From Longimicrobiales bacterium (GTDB lineage: Bacteria > Gemmatimonadota > Gemmatimonadetes > Longimicrobiales > Gaopeijiaceae): a stretch of DNA of 64,000 nt. Numbering within the stretch: position 1 is the stretch's first letter; every line of letters starts with the position of its first letter. Under the pieces are notes generated by a model. The model saw only the letters and a program-made list of their open reading frames with translations, was not told where the DNA came from and made no database searches. Positions 43,576-52,488 of the stretch are shown piece by piece. A program made the position numbers and the translations under genes. Location of the stretch: NCBI GenBank assembly GCA_028278645.1, contig JANQDZ010000047.1, positions 1 to 64,000 on the forward strand, written 5' to 3'.

Positions 43576-44709
43576 TTACCGCCCTCCAACCGGTTGATTC
43601 AGGTGGATCCCGTTCAGCCCATCGGAGTTTGCCACGCCCACATCCGGGAAACCGTCACCGTTCACGTCTCCCACCGCGATCCCATACGTCACGTCTGAAT
43701 CACCTCCGAACATGACGACGGTGAACGCCCGTCCGGTCCCGTCGTTGAAGTACACGGCGTTTTGCGCCTGGATATTGCCCACTACGATGTCCGGGTCTCC
43801 GTCCCGGTCCATGTCGGTCACCGCCACGGAATAGCTTCGGGCGTTCTCCCCACCGAATGAAACACTCGTCTCGAAACGGCCAGTTCCGTCACCAAAGTGA
43901 ATGCCGTTGGGCTCGCCGATATTCGCAGCAACGATGTCCAGGTACCCGTCTCCATCCATATCGGCCACGGCCACGCCCCGGGTCTCGTCGCTTCCAGTAC
44001 CGAACGGATGTGAACGACCGAATCCCAGGGTCCCGTCGTCCAGGTAGACCGCGTTGGGCTGGCCGTCACGGTTGGCCAGGACCAGGTCTGGGTGGGTGTC
44101 CCCGTTCACGTCTGCGACGGTGAGGGAGATGGTGGAGTCGTCAGAGGTGCCGAACCCACGCTTCGGGCCGAACACGCCACTCCCCTGGTTCAGGTAGATG
44201 CCGTTTTCCATTCCCCGGTTGGTCACCAGAGCATCCAGGAGACCGTCCTGATTCAGATCGGCCAGGAACACTCCCCGAGTAGACTCCACCTCCGGGCCCA
44301 GAGCGCCCTCCAGGGAAAACCGACCGGAGCCGTCGTTCAGGTAGATCTGGTTCGGAGCCAGATCATTGGCCACCACAACATCGGGGTCGCCGTCGCCGTC
44401 CAAATCACCGGCCGGCACGCCATAGGTCGTGCTGAACTCCTCACCCAGCGGGTACCCCAGTGTGAACCGCCCCCTCCCGTTGTTGAGGAAGACCTCATTC
44501 GCCTGCGGCCAGTGACGTCCGTTGGCCACCAGGACGTCCAGGTCGCCGTCCCCATCTACGTCCACGAAGGACAGGGAAGGGGACCGATCCTCCCTCAATC
44601 CCAAGAGGACCTCGGGGCTTTCCGAAAAGGTGCGGGTTTGGGAAATGGCCACCGACGGGCAAAGCAGCATCAACTCGAGGGTGAAAACGCAAAGGACGTG
44701 AGCTTTCAT
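43576..44709 (-). CDS. Secreted FG-GAP/VCBS repeat protein
   Basis: About 377 residues from ATG 44709 (ribosome site GAGGAG); the frame extends further upstream but that part is Lys/Arg-rich and not protein-like. A signal peptide is followed by seven repeats of about 50 residues, each with a calcium-binding core of the form DVDGDGDLD, VLVAN and a NNGRGRF-like turn. They form a beta-propeller similar to integrin alpha FG-GAP domains. The role is probably calcium-dependent surface binding. It contains no enzyme motif. Confidence 0.87.
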   Translation of the reverse strand: MKAHVLCVFTLELMLLCPSVAISQTRTFSESPEVLLGLREDRSPSLSFVDVDGDGDLDVLVANGRHWPQANEVFLNNGRGRFTLGYPLGEEFSTTYGVPAGDLDGDGDPDVVVANDLAPNQIYLNDGSGRFSLEGALGPEVESTRGVFLADLNQDGLLDALVTNRGMENGIYLNQGSGVFGPKRGFGTSDDSTISLTVADVNGDTHPDLVLANRDGQPNAVYLDDGTLGFGRSHPFGTGSDETRGVAVADMDGDGYLDIVAANIGEPNGIHFGDGTGRFETSVSFGGENARSYSVAVTDMDRDGDPDIVVGNIQAQNAVYFNDGTGRAFTVVMFGGDSDVTYGIAVGDVNGDGFPDVGVANSDGLNGIHLNQPVGGR

Positions 44710-44848
44710 CTTTTTCGGTCTCCTCTCCCCTCTAGCATGCTCCTTTTTTTTGTCCTTGAAAACCGCGTCCCCGGATCCTGGGTCCCGGCTGAGGCCTTTT
44801 CCTCCTTTGGCCGCCTCCGCTTCGGCGACGGCGGTCGGCTTCGATTCT

Positions 44849-46948
44849 CTATCTCCGTATCGGGAAGGGTCCATAGAAAGAGGTGTTGGGATCTGCCGCG
44901 ACCGGAACAATGGTCCCGTCTGCCTGGCCCTTCCGCACCTCGATCAGAAGGTTTGCCCGGCTCTCGAAGAAGAACACGATGTTGGCTCCCTGATCATCCC
45001 AACAGACCGGGAACCGGCTGGTTCCGTCGTTGGTGAGCACTCTCCGATTGGAAACGGTCCTGGCCGCCAGGTCGAGATCGTACGCGACGATGTCGGGTGT
45101 AGCCGGCGTTTCGGTGAATAGGATGGTGTTGCCGCTGGGACAGACGCTCGGCTCGGCGTAGGTCCCTCCTTGGGCCAGGCCATTCAGGGGAATTGCCGCT
45201 CCCGAGATTGCCGGTTCGCGTTTGTAGAGGGCGCCGGCGGCGTCGAAGAAGATTTGGGTCTCCCCATTCGGCCCGTCGAACACCGTTGGCTCGTCGCCGG
45301 GAAGTACATAAGTGAGGGCCCCGGTGAACGGATCGATTCGCCAGATCTCCAGCGTGGGGCCGATGGTCCTTCGTATCAGACACGCCGTGTCCGAACAAGG
45401 ATCAGGACCGACCTTGGCCGAAACCACGGCCGGATCAAAGGTCCGCACCACGGCCCCGGTGGTCGCATGCCTTTCGAGCAAAGACCCTCCCAGGGCGGTG
45501 AATTCGAAGGTCAAGTAGTTGCCGTTAGCCATGGCCCCGCCGGCTATCAATATCTGGGTTGCGACATCGATACTGGACGCCACGCTGAACGGGGATTCGG
45601 GATCCCTGGCCTCCAGGCGCCGGGGACCGAACCCGGGGGCGGCAACGTGCCCAATCAAATCCCCTGTTTGCCGGTTGACCCATTGCAGGTTCGTGTCCTG
45701 GTCCTGAAGAACCGCTTGTCCGTTCAGTGGGCCGGTGAAGTCGATGAGGCCCTGGGTCACTCGCTCGGTGACGTCGTAGGCGCCGACCGGGAGGGTGATC
45801 TGGCCCTGTCCGTTGGCGTCCGTGGTGATGGAGCCGACCACGGGGGCGGTGTTGGCTACCCGGATATCGAAGACGAAGCCCGCCAGGGAGGGGTTCGCTG
45901 GGTTGTCCGGTACGCCGCCCGTGTTCGATTGGATGACCTTCTGTATCGAGAGGGTCCCCATGGGGACCGGGTCCTGCCGGTTGACCCAGGTGATGGGGGA
46001 ATCGGCTCCCTCGGTAACGGTCAGGTCTTCCACCAGGAGGGTCTGGTCGTTGAGCCCCAGGCTGTTCGATTCGGTCACGTCGTAGGTGCCGACCGGCACG
46101 CTGGCTTGCGCCTGACCCGTCCCGTCCGTGGTGATGGTCTCCACCACAGTTTGAGTGTTCGGGAGCTTGATCTGGAACTCGAATCCCGCCAGCCCGGGGT
46201 TGGGTGGGTTGTCGGGCGCCCCTCCGGTGGAAGACTGGATCGCCTTCTGGATCGTGATCGTGCCTGTCGGGGCCGCCGGTGTGGTTACCGCCGGCGTTTC
46301 GGCGCTGGCCTCCGAACATCCGTTCTGGTTGCAGCTGGTTGCTCGGTACCGATAGGAGGTTTCGGGCTCTACTGTCTGGTCCAGAAAGCTGGTCGTGTTG
46401 GGCCCCAGGGTCTGAATGAGGCCGAAGACCCGCTGAGGACCAGATGTTTCGCCGGGGCCAAGGGGCGCGGTCTGCTCCCGCTCGATCCGGAACTCGTCCT
46501 CGTTGTCCGAGTTGTCGGTCCAATTCAGCTGCACCGCCTCGTGAGAGACCACCTGGGCCGTGAGGCCCGATGGGGCCGATGGGGGGAACGGATCGTTCAC
46601 AGACACGCTGGCTGTACCGGACTTCCCTCCCGCCGTGGCGGTGATGGTCACGGCTCCGGCGCTCACCCCGGTAACCGTTCCAGTCGCAGCGACCGTCGCG
46701 GTTGCGTTGTCCGAGCTGCTCCATGTGACGGTTGTCGTGACCGGCGCACCGTGGCCGTTCCGAACCGTGGCCGTCAGCGCCACCGACGACCCGATATCCA
46801 CAACGGTGGACGCCGGGGATACCGAAACACTCGCGATGGCGTCTCTCGGGTCTGGGCCGGTGGAGTTTCCGCCGCCCCCACCTCCACCGCAGGCGAAGGA
46901 AAAGGCCACCAGGATCGATGCGAGGCACGTTCTGATTGGGGTCATCAT
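44849..46948 (-). CDS. Surface lipoprotein with Ig-like, fibronectin III and prealbumin-like domains
   Basis: About 699 residues. ATG 46948 (or 46945), preceded by GGAG, is preferred over an upstream GTG. The lipobox reads FSFAC, followed by a poly-Gly run. Then come a bacterial Ig-like Big_2 domain (about 40-120, ASVSVSPASTVVDIG), a fibronectin III domain (about 127-225), two nearly identical SpaA/prealbumin-like repeats of about 95 residues (each with TGTITIQKAIQS- or GTLSIQKVIQS-type starts), and a C-terminal TolB-like propeller (about 440-700). It is probably a cell-surface or outer-membrane binding protein. The repeats point to internal duplication. Confidence 0.85.
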   Translation of the reverse strand: MMTPIRTCLASILVAFSFACGGGGGGGNSTGPDPRDAIASVSVSPASTVVDIGSSVALTATVRNGHGAPVTTTVTWSSSDNATATVAATGTVTGVSAGAVTITATAGGKSGTASVSVNDPFPPSAPSGLTAQVVSHEAVQLNWTDNSDNEDEFRIEREQTAPLGPGETSGPQRVFGLIQTLGPNTTSFLDQTVEPETSYRYRATSCNQNGCSEASAETPAVTTPAAPTGTITIQKAIQSSTGGAPDNPPNPGLAGFEFQIKLPNTQTVVETITTDGTGQAQASVPVGTYDVTESNSLGLNDQTLLVEDLTVTEGADSPITWVNRQDPVPMGTLSIQKVIQSNTGGVPDNPANPSLAGFVFDIRVANTAPVVGSITTDANGQGQITLPVGAYDVTERVTQGLIDFTGPLNGQAVLQDQDTNLQWVNRQTGDLIGHVAAPGFGPRRLEARDPESPFSVASSIDVATQILIAGGAMANGNYLTFEFTALGGSLLERHATTGAVVRTFDPAVVSAKVGPDPCSDTACLIRRTIGPTLEIWRIDPFTGALTYVLPGDEPTVFDGPNGETQIFFDAAGALYKREPAISGAAIPLNGLAQGGTYAEPSVCPSGNTILFTETPATPDIVAYDLDLAARTVSNRRVLTNDGTSRFPVCWDDQGANIVFFFESRANLLIEVRKGQADGTIVPVAADPNTSFYGPFPIRR

Positions 46949-47105
46949 CTCGCTCTCCACTGAATAACACGACCTGCCCGGCTTCCATCGGATCGGGAGC
47001 CGGGATCGGTAAGTGTCGGTTTAGTGTGTGGTTTTGAGCGTAGGTGACCCCACGAGGGGGAGTTACATTATCTTTGAAAAAGTTTCTGAACTCAAGGTTT
47101 TTGAT

Positions 47106-48104
47106 TCAATCTACGGTCATACCTTCCCCGCCCTTGCGGGCGGACTCATACAGCGCTTCGATGACCTTCATGTTCAGGGAGGCCTCTTCTGGTGTGTTGC
47201 GGAGGGGGCCGTCGTTTAGGACGGCGTCGGCGAAGTGCTCCACCATGATGCGGTATTCATCGCCGCCAGCCACGTCCATCGGCGTCATGTTGTCTTCGGC
47301 GTCGAACTTCTCGATCACAACGGCGTCCGTTCCGGGAACGAAAGCGTCCAAAACCCGGATGTGCCCGTCGGTTCCCATGATGTGGTAGACCTCCGTCCGA
47401 TCCATGGTCAGTGCGCAGTCGAAATGGGCCAGCATCCCATCGTCGAATCTGAGGGTCCCTGCCATTTGCTGGTCCACCCCGCCGTCACGAAAGTTGGCCA
47501 TGGCCCGGACTTCCACCGGTTCCTTCCCTACTACGGTCCGACTCACGTTTACGCAGTAGCAGCCCAGGTCCATCAGGGCTCCCCCGCCCAACTCGAGGTC
47601 CCAACGGATGTCCTTGGGCCGGTCCAGCTTGAAGGTGAAGGAGCTTCGGATTCCCTTTAGATCTCCTATGGCCCCGTCCCGGACCATCTCCAGCACCTGC
47701 TCCGTTCGAGGATGGAAGCGGTACATGAAGGCTTCCATGAGTTTTACGCCGTTGGCCTTTGCCGCGGCCTCCATCTCAGCGCATTCGGCGGCGTCAAGGG
47801 CCATGGGTTTTTCGCACAGGATGTGCTTCCCCTTTTCCGCCGCCTTGATGGTCCATTCTTTGTGGAGACTGTTGGGGAGGGGGTTGTAGATGGCGTGGAT
47901 TGCCGGGTCCTCGAGCAGAGCGTCGTAGCTGCCGTAGGAGGTCGGGATCCCCGCCTCCTCGGCGAACGCTTTAGCCCGGGCCTCGTCCCGGCTGGCCACG
48001 GCCAGGAGCTCTCCATTCGACGAGGCTTGAATGGCCGGGTTTACGGCCCTCTTTCCGATCTTCGCTGTAGAAATCACGCCCCAGCTGAGCTTCTTCTCCG
48101 ACAT
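47106..48104 (-). CDS. Gfo/Idh/MocA family NAD(P)-dependent oxidoreductase
   Basis: A 332-residue protein. The N-terminal Rossmann domain begins LSWGVISTAKIGKRAV, and has the conserved EKP motif (KHILCEKPMALD), whose Lys is catalytic. The C-terminal alpha/beta domain includes MEAFMYRFHP, GGGALMDLGCYCV and a final helix typical of the family. It is a soluble cytosolic enzyme that probably oxidises or reduces a sugar or polyol. There is no signal peptide. It is monocistronic or read with the next minus-strand genes; the substrate is unknown. Confidence 0.92.
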   Translation of the reverse strand: MSEKKLSWGVISTAKIGKRAVNPAIQASSNGELLAVASRDEARAKAFAEEAGIPTSYGSYDALLEDPAIHAIYNPLPNSLHKEWTIKAAEKGKHILCEKPMALDAAECAEMEAAAKANGVKLMEAFMYRFHPRTEQVLEMVRDGAIGDLKGIRSSFTFKLDRPKDIRWDLELGGGALMDLGCYCVNVSRTVVGKEPVEVRAMANFRDGGVDQQMAGTLRFDDGMLAHFDCALTMDRTEVYHIMGTDGHIRVLDAFVPGTDAVVIEKFDAEDNMTPMDVAGGDEYRIMVEHFADAVLNDGPLRNTPEEASLNMKVIEALYESARKGGEGMTVD

Positions 48105-48132
48105 CGGTTTATGTGCGCTCTCTCAGAGTGTT

Positions 48133-48828
48133 TCAGGATTCTATGTACGTGGTGATGGACCGTTCGATTGCATCTTCGATGGCCGAGTGGTCTCCCGGAT
48201 CATTCGGATCCAACTGGGCCCCAGCCTCCGACTCGAACCACATACCCATATCAAAAACCACCGACACGATGGTGGCGGCCGCCCCATCATCCATAACAAT
48301 CGGACTAGGAAACGTAATCTCGGCGTCAATATCAATTGGAGCGGAGAATACGAACGCCTCGGAGGTCCCGTTCCGCACCAGGTTCCCGGTGACTCGAACG
48401 CTCACCTCCTCCAAGTCGGGGTATCCGGCGATGAGAGGAGCCTCCTCGGGATTTCCGGCCTCCAACTTGTCGACGGAAACCTCCAACTCTTTGTAGGTGC
48501 CCGGAGGAACCTCCGCGTCGTAGGCCAGGGAAGTCTGCCCGGTCAAATCCAGGGGGATCACGACCGATTCCTCGACTTTCCAGTCTTCATTCTCATCAAC
48601 GCCGGCGGTCTCCAGTTTAAACCCGCCCAGGACGACGAACGCCTGGTCGACCTCAATAATCTCGACTCCGGGAGCCTGCCCCGCAGGGGGTGTCGGTGGG
48701 GATAGGGAAGGGGTGGTCCGAACCCGAAGCTGGAAGGGGTGGTCCCCCTCCGGGCCGGTGGAGTCGGAGCATCCTGCGAGGATTCCTGCCGAAAGGATGG
48801 CCAACGGGACGATAGCTTCTTTGTTCAT
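48133..48828 (-). CDS. Lipoprotein with DUF4382-like beta domain
   Basis: About 231 residues from ATG 48828, with GGAG eight bases upstream; an ATG four codons earlier is also possible. The lipobox is ILAGC. The folded part has VEIIEVDQAFVVLGGFKLE, a strand with SLAYDAEVPPGTYKELEVS (a typical DUF4382-like PAGTY motif) and a beta-rich C-terminal half. Proteins of this type are anchored in the outer membrane and often found near secreted enzymes, but their role is unknown. It overlaps nothing and lies 28 bp from the oxidoreductase start. Confidence 0.75.
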   Translation of the reverse strand: MNKEAIVPLAILSAGILAGCSDSTGPEGDHPFQLRVRTTPSLSPPTPPAGQAPGVEIIEVDQAFVVLGGFKLETAGVDENEDWKVEESVVIPLDLTGQTSLAYDAEVPPGTYKELEVSVDKLEAGNPEEAPLIAGYPDLEEVSVRVTGNLVRNGTSEAFVFSAPIDIDAEITFPSPIVMDDGAAATIVSVVFDMGMWFESEAGAQLDPNDPGDHSAIEDAIERSITTYIES

Positions 48829-48870
48829 CTGGTACTCCATTCCCAGCGACCCGGGGTTTCTCGCTCCGCT

Positions 48871-50850
48871 TTACGAAGGCCGAGAGCGGAAAGCCCCGAG
48901 TAATAAAATGACCCGCTGCGTACCGCCCAAGGTTCCCAACAGTTCCTCTGCTTCACCCCGGGCTCGGTCGATGGCCTCCAGGATCCTGGCGTACTCCCGC
49001 TGCAAGGTGGAAAGAGCGAAACGATAACGGTCTGTGGACGGATGGTTCGTTGCGAGCATGTCTACCGGGTTCAGCCCAGGGAGAGCCCCGACCGACACGG
49101 CCGGGTCGGGGTGGTAGGGGCCCAGACCGGTGTAGAGAATGCGATGGATGGGCCGGAGGATGGCCACCAGGGCCAGATCCAACTCCGGTGAGCCGCCGCC
49201 GGACCGGGCGCCGCCCGCAGACCCGGCACCGCCGGCCAGGGCCGCCTCCACCTCCTGGATCACTCCCAGTAGCTCAGCCTGCCTAGCCATGGCTTCGCCC
49301 AGGTCGAAATGATCGCCGGCCGTATCCTGCCGGTCCGTCAGCAGGGAGCCCAACCTTTCGACAGGCGCTGAGAGGTTCACCGGGAGCACAGGGTCGGCCA
49401 GGAGCCGGGCCAGGGCCGCGGCGTAGAGGTCCGCGTCCACCTTCAACACCTGGGCGTCCACCTTGTCTCGAGTGTCATCCGGCGTATGCCACCACCAGTA
49501 ACCGCCGTCCTCCTCCAGTCGAGTGTGGTTGAACTGAAGGAGGGGAAGGCCCACGCCGTTGAACGACTGGTCCGAGTTCCTACCCGGCGGACTGGGTTGG
49601 ATTGAATCGCCGGTCCTATCGGTCACCACCGTTTGAGCCAGGGCGGACATGGAAGCCGACGCGGAAGCGCCGAAGCGTTTGGCTTCGATCTGACCCAGGC
49701 CTTCGAAGTTTACGTGGGCCACGGCCTTCCTTCGGAGCTCGTCGAAGTGCTGGTCCACGTACCAGGTGGAGCCCGCGTACCGGCCGTTACTGTGACCGGG
49801 CCACCAGGCCACAACCAAGCCTCTCAGGAGTTGGCCCTGATGGCGGGAAAAGGCTCGAGCCATCTCGAGCATGGCCACGTTGGCCCCGGCGTTGTCCGTC
49901 CCGCCGAAGTGCCAGGAATCCAGGTGTCCGCCTGCCAGGACAAACGGCGCGTCGGGCGTCGGGCCTGGGATGGTGGCTACGGCCAGGTGAAGTGGCTTCC
50001 AGCCGGCCCTGGTTTCGGTGCTCATGCGGACTTGTACGGGCCTGTCCGCCATCATGGACCGGAGCCGGTCACCGTCACTTCGTTTGATCTCCGCCACCGG
50101 GAGGGTGGGAATTCGGTGGAAATCCCTGAGAGACGGGGTCCCCCAGACCGAGGTGACGGTGAGGTCGTTCAGCCGTTCTTCCGGGTTCACGAAGACCACG
50201 CCTGCCGCACCCATCTCGGTCAGCTGCACCACGGGATCGGGCCGGGGCTGTCCCGTCACCAGAGCGATCCGCCCCTGTATGTCTGGTACGTCGGCGTACT
50301 CGGCTGATCCCGCCGGCCCATCGGCCTCCAGAATCAGCCTCTCACCGGTTTCGGTGAGGATGGGCGGGAGGTCTCCCAATCCGCCCAGGTCCACCAGGGG
50401 GGCTTGGAGGTTCCGGACGTTGGCTGATCCGGAGATCGTAATGGCTTCGGTAGCGAAGTCTGTCCCTGGGACCTCCACCGTGGCGGAAACGGGGTCGCTG
50501 ATGTAGGCCAGGAATGTGTCTACGGCTACCTCTATCCCTTCGGCTTCCAGCGTCCTCACCAGGTAGTTCACGGCCGCGATCTCTCCCGGGTCCCCGGACA
50601 GACGATCGTACTGGACGATGGAGTCCAGGGCCTCGTCTATGGCATCCACCGTGATTTCCGCCTGGGCGGTCTGAATCAGTGCCTGCACCTGGCCACTCGG
50701 ATGCCCGCCGTCCCCGACGTCGTCTCCTGGCCCCGCGCATCCGGCGACGCCCAGAGCCATGGCTAGGCCCATGGGGAGGGCGAGGCCGAAGGAAAAGGGG
50801 AAGGCGAGGGTGGAGGCGAAGGCCGCGGGCCCCCTTCTCGAGAGAATCAT
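48871..50850 (-). CDS. Lipoprotein M28-family peptidase, bi-Glu motif altered
   Basis: About 659 residues from ATG 50850. The leader ends in a lipobox GVAGC. A protease-associated (PA)-like insert is seen at about 200-300 (GRIALVTGQ followed by GAAGVVFVNP), and the M28 metal site includes His and Asp in GGHLDSWHFG, Asp in GTDNAGANVAMLE and His in YWWWHTPDDT. The usual WWGAEE segment reads WWPGHSNGRYAGS, so the general-base Glu pair is missing; this is a known-looking variant group. Catalysis may differ or be lost. It is exported and translationally coupled with the following reductase by a four-base overlap. Confidence 0.87.
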   Translation of the reverse strand: MILSRRGPAAFASTLAFPFSFGLALPMGLAMALGVAGCAGPGDDVGDGGHPSGQVQALIQTAQAEITVDAIDEALDSIVQYDRLSGDPGEIAAVNYLVRTLEAEGIEVAVDTFLAYISDPVSATVEVPGTDFATEAITISGSANVRNLQAPLVDLGGLGDLPPILTETGERLILEADGPAGSAEYADVPDIQGRIALVTGQPRPDPVVQLTEMGAAGVVFVNPEERLNDLTVTSVWGTPSLRDFHRIPTLPVAEIKRSDGDRLRSMMADRPVQVRMSTETRAGWKPLHLAVATIPGPTPDAPFVLAGGHLDSWHFGGTDNAGANVAMLEMARAFSRHQGQLLRGLVVAWWPGHSNGRYAGSTWYVDQHFDELRRKAVAHVNFEGLGQIEAKRFGASASASMSALAQTVVTDRTGDSIQPSPPGRNSDQSFNGVGLPLLQFNHTRLEEDGGYWWWHTPDDTRDKVDAQVLKVDADLYAAALARLLADPVLPVNLSAPVERLGSLLTDRQDTAGDHFDLGEAMARQAELLGVIQEVEAALAGGAGSAGGARSGGGSPELDLALVAILRPIHRILYTGLGPYHPDPAVSVGALPGLNPVDMLATNHPSTDRYRFALSTLQREYARILEAIDRARGEAEELLGTLGGTQRVILLLGAFRSRPS

Positions 50851-51977
50851 TCGTCCCCCTCTCTCGCGTCGCGAGGAATCCAGTAGCCGGTAGATGAGAA
50901 CACCTGGGCCCTTTCGTGGATGGAGGCCATGCGGTCCGCCGGTAGCGGTTGGTATGAGGTGGCTGCCGCCACCACTCCTTCCAGGGTGAAGAAGGAATCG
51001 ATCCCGATGGTGGCGGTGGAGATGGGCAGGGTCAGGACATAGTGGATGTGGTCGTTCCAGGTGGGGAGATCCCATCGGTCCCATGCGCCTGGGGGCGGAC
51101 CGTACTGCTCGATACGGTCCGGCGTGGTGGCGTTGGCGGGGAAGAAAAACCCGTTCCCGCAGGTTTTCATAGCGATGATGGCGATGCCCGCGTCGGCGGC
51201 CGTGGGGATCACCTCCGGTTCGAAGTCCGGTACCCGAACGGCGTTGATGGGAAGCTGGATGGCCTGGGGATCGAGACGCTTCATGCCGATCATGGCCACG
51301 TCGGGTAGGTGGGCCGAAAAACCGCGATGCCCTACCACGCCCTCGTCCACCATTTTCCGGAGTGCCTTCTCCGCCCCGTTCGGTGCAGCCACCTCGGCCA
51401 CCATCTCCTCGCTGGAAAGGAGGTGGTGCAGGACCAGGTCGAGATGGTCCGTGTTCATACGGGTCAGGCTCCGCTCCATCTCCCTCATGGCGCCGTCGTA
51501 GTCCCTCTCGTCCACTTTGGTTTCCAGGAAGACACCCTCCCGGTGGGTTTTCATGGCCAGCCCGATTCGTTTCTCCGAAAGGCCGTCGGGGCCGTAGTTG
51601 GCGCCCGTTTCCACGAAGGCGACTCCCCGGTCGATGGCCGCTCGAATGAGTTCGGCGGCGCTTTCGTCGTCCGGCGTCGAGCCATAGAACCGACTTCCTG
51701 CGCCCAGGCCCACGATGGGGATGTCGGCCCCGGTGTTTCCGAAGGGTCTCCGGGGAATGGCCTGGTCGGCCGTCGCGAACGCGAGCGCCTCGTCCTGGCC
51801 GCCGCCGGGTTCGGGCTCGGGCTCGGAGCCCGAAGCTGTGGGCTCAGCCTGAAGGCCACTGGGTTTTCCGCCTACCATGTGCACCAGGCCTCCCCCGACT
51901 CCGGCCGCCGCCGCATGGGTCACGAACCCCCGGCGAGAGATGAGGTCCGCTTGGTCCTTCCTCTTTGAATCACGCAT
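50847..51977 (-). CDS. Tat-exported aldo/keto reductase
   Basis: About 376 residues from ATG 51977 (ribosome site AGGGAC). The N-terminus has SRRGFVTHAAAAGVGGG, a Tat signal, and a Pro/Glu-rich linker. The aldo/keto reductase barrel starts PRRPFGNTGADIPIVGLGAG; the catalytic Tyr is in TGANYGPD, Lys in LETKVD and His in LVLHHLL. The usual Asp before Tyr is Glu in FVETGANYG. NADPH-dependent reduction of carbonyls is expected; export of such enzymes is known in some groups. It is coupled to the M28 peptidase gene by a four-base overlap and divergent from the PadR gene. Confidence 0.87.
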   Translation of the reverse strand: MRDSKRKDQADLISRRGFVTHAAAAGVGGGLVHMVGGKPSGLQAEPTASGSEPEPEPGGGQDEALAFATADQAIPRRPFGNTGADIPIVGLGAGSRFYGSTPDDESAAELIRAAIDRGVAFVETGANYGPDGLSEKRIGLAMKTHREGVFLETKVDERDYDGAMREMERSLTRMNTDHLDLVLHHLLSSEEMVAEVAAPNGAEKALRKMVDEGVVGHRGFSAHLPDVAMIGMKRLDPQAIQLPINAVRVPDFEPEVIPTAADAGIAIIAMKTCGNGFFFPANATTPDRIEQYGPPPGAWDRWDLPTWNDHIHYVLTLPISTATIGIDSFFTLEGVVAAATSYQPLPADRMASIHERAQVFSSTGYWIPRDAREGDE

Positions 51978-52130
51978 GATCGCGTCCCTGGAGAACTCTG
52001 TGTTGGCTTGTGGATGGTTCAGTTTACGGTGGGTTCCCTGCGGGCGCATCTGGAACTTTTCCCGCGTCCACTCCGTACTGGTTTCTATCGGAAAACGACA
52101 TAGCTAGGAATTCGACATAGGGAGTCGCCA

Positions 52131-52454
52131 GTGGCGAACAAGAAAAACCTCAGCCTCGGGTCCGTCATGGCCCTCCATGCACTGGCTAGAGGATTCATGT
52201 ACGGGTTCGACATCATGGAGGAGACCGGGCTCACCAGCGGCACCATCTATCCGGCCCTGGATCGCCTTGAAACGCTGGGCTTCGCCAGGTCGGAATGGGA
52301 AGACGCGAGCGTGGCTCGCTCCGAAAAACGGCCGCCCAGGAAATACTTCCGCATCACGCCCGATGGAGCGCGGGAGCTTCAGGAGGCTCTCGAACGCCAC
52401 CGCTCGTTGGCCCGGTTGGATTTGACGCCCCACCTCCGGCCTCGGACCCCATGA
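52131..52454 (+). CDS. PadR family transcriptional regulator
   Basis: A 107-residue winged-helix protein starting with GTG 52131 after ATAGGGAG. It has the PadR pattern: SLGSVMALHALARGFMYG, then MEETGLTSGTIYPALDRLETLGF, the helix-turn-helix, and KYFRITPDGARELQEALERH. It probably represses its own gene and the ADOP permease gene, which starts 34 bp downstream. A nearby second pair (57117 and 57464) has the same order, so these are duplicated units. The upstream region has a repeated CGACATAG sequence that could belong to its operator. Confidence 0.9.
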   Translation: MANKKNLSLGSVMALHALARGFMYGFDIMEETGLTSGTIYPALDRLETLGFARSEWEDASVARSEKRPPRKYFRITPDGARELQEALERHRSLARLDLTPHLRPRTP

Positions 52455-52488
52455 CGCCCGTGGACCGCGAACCTTCGCCCCGAACCTG

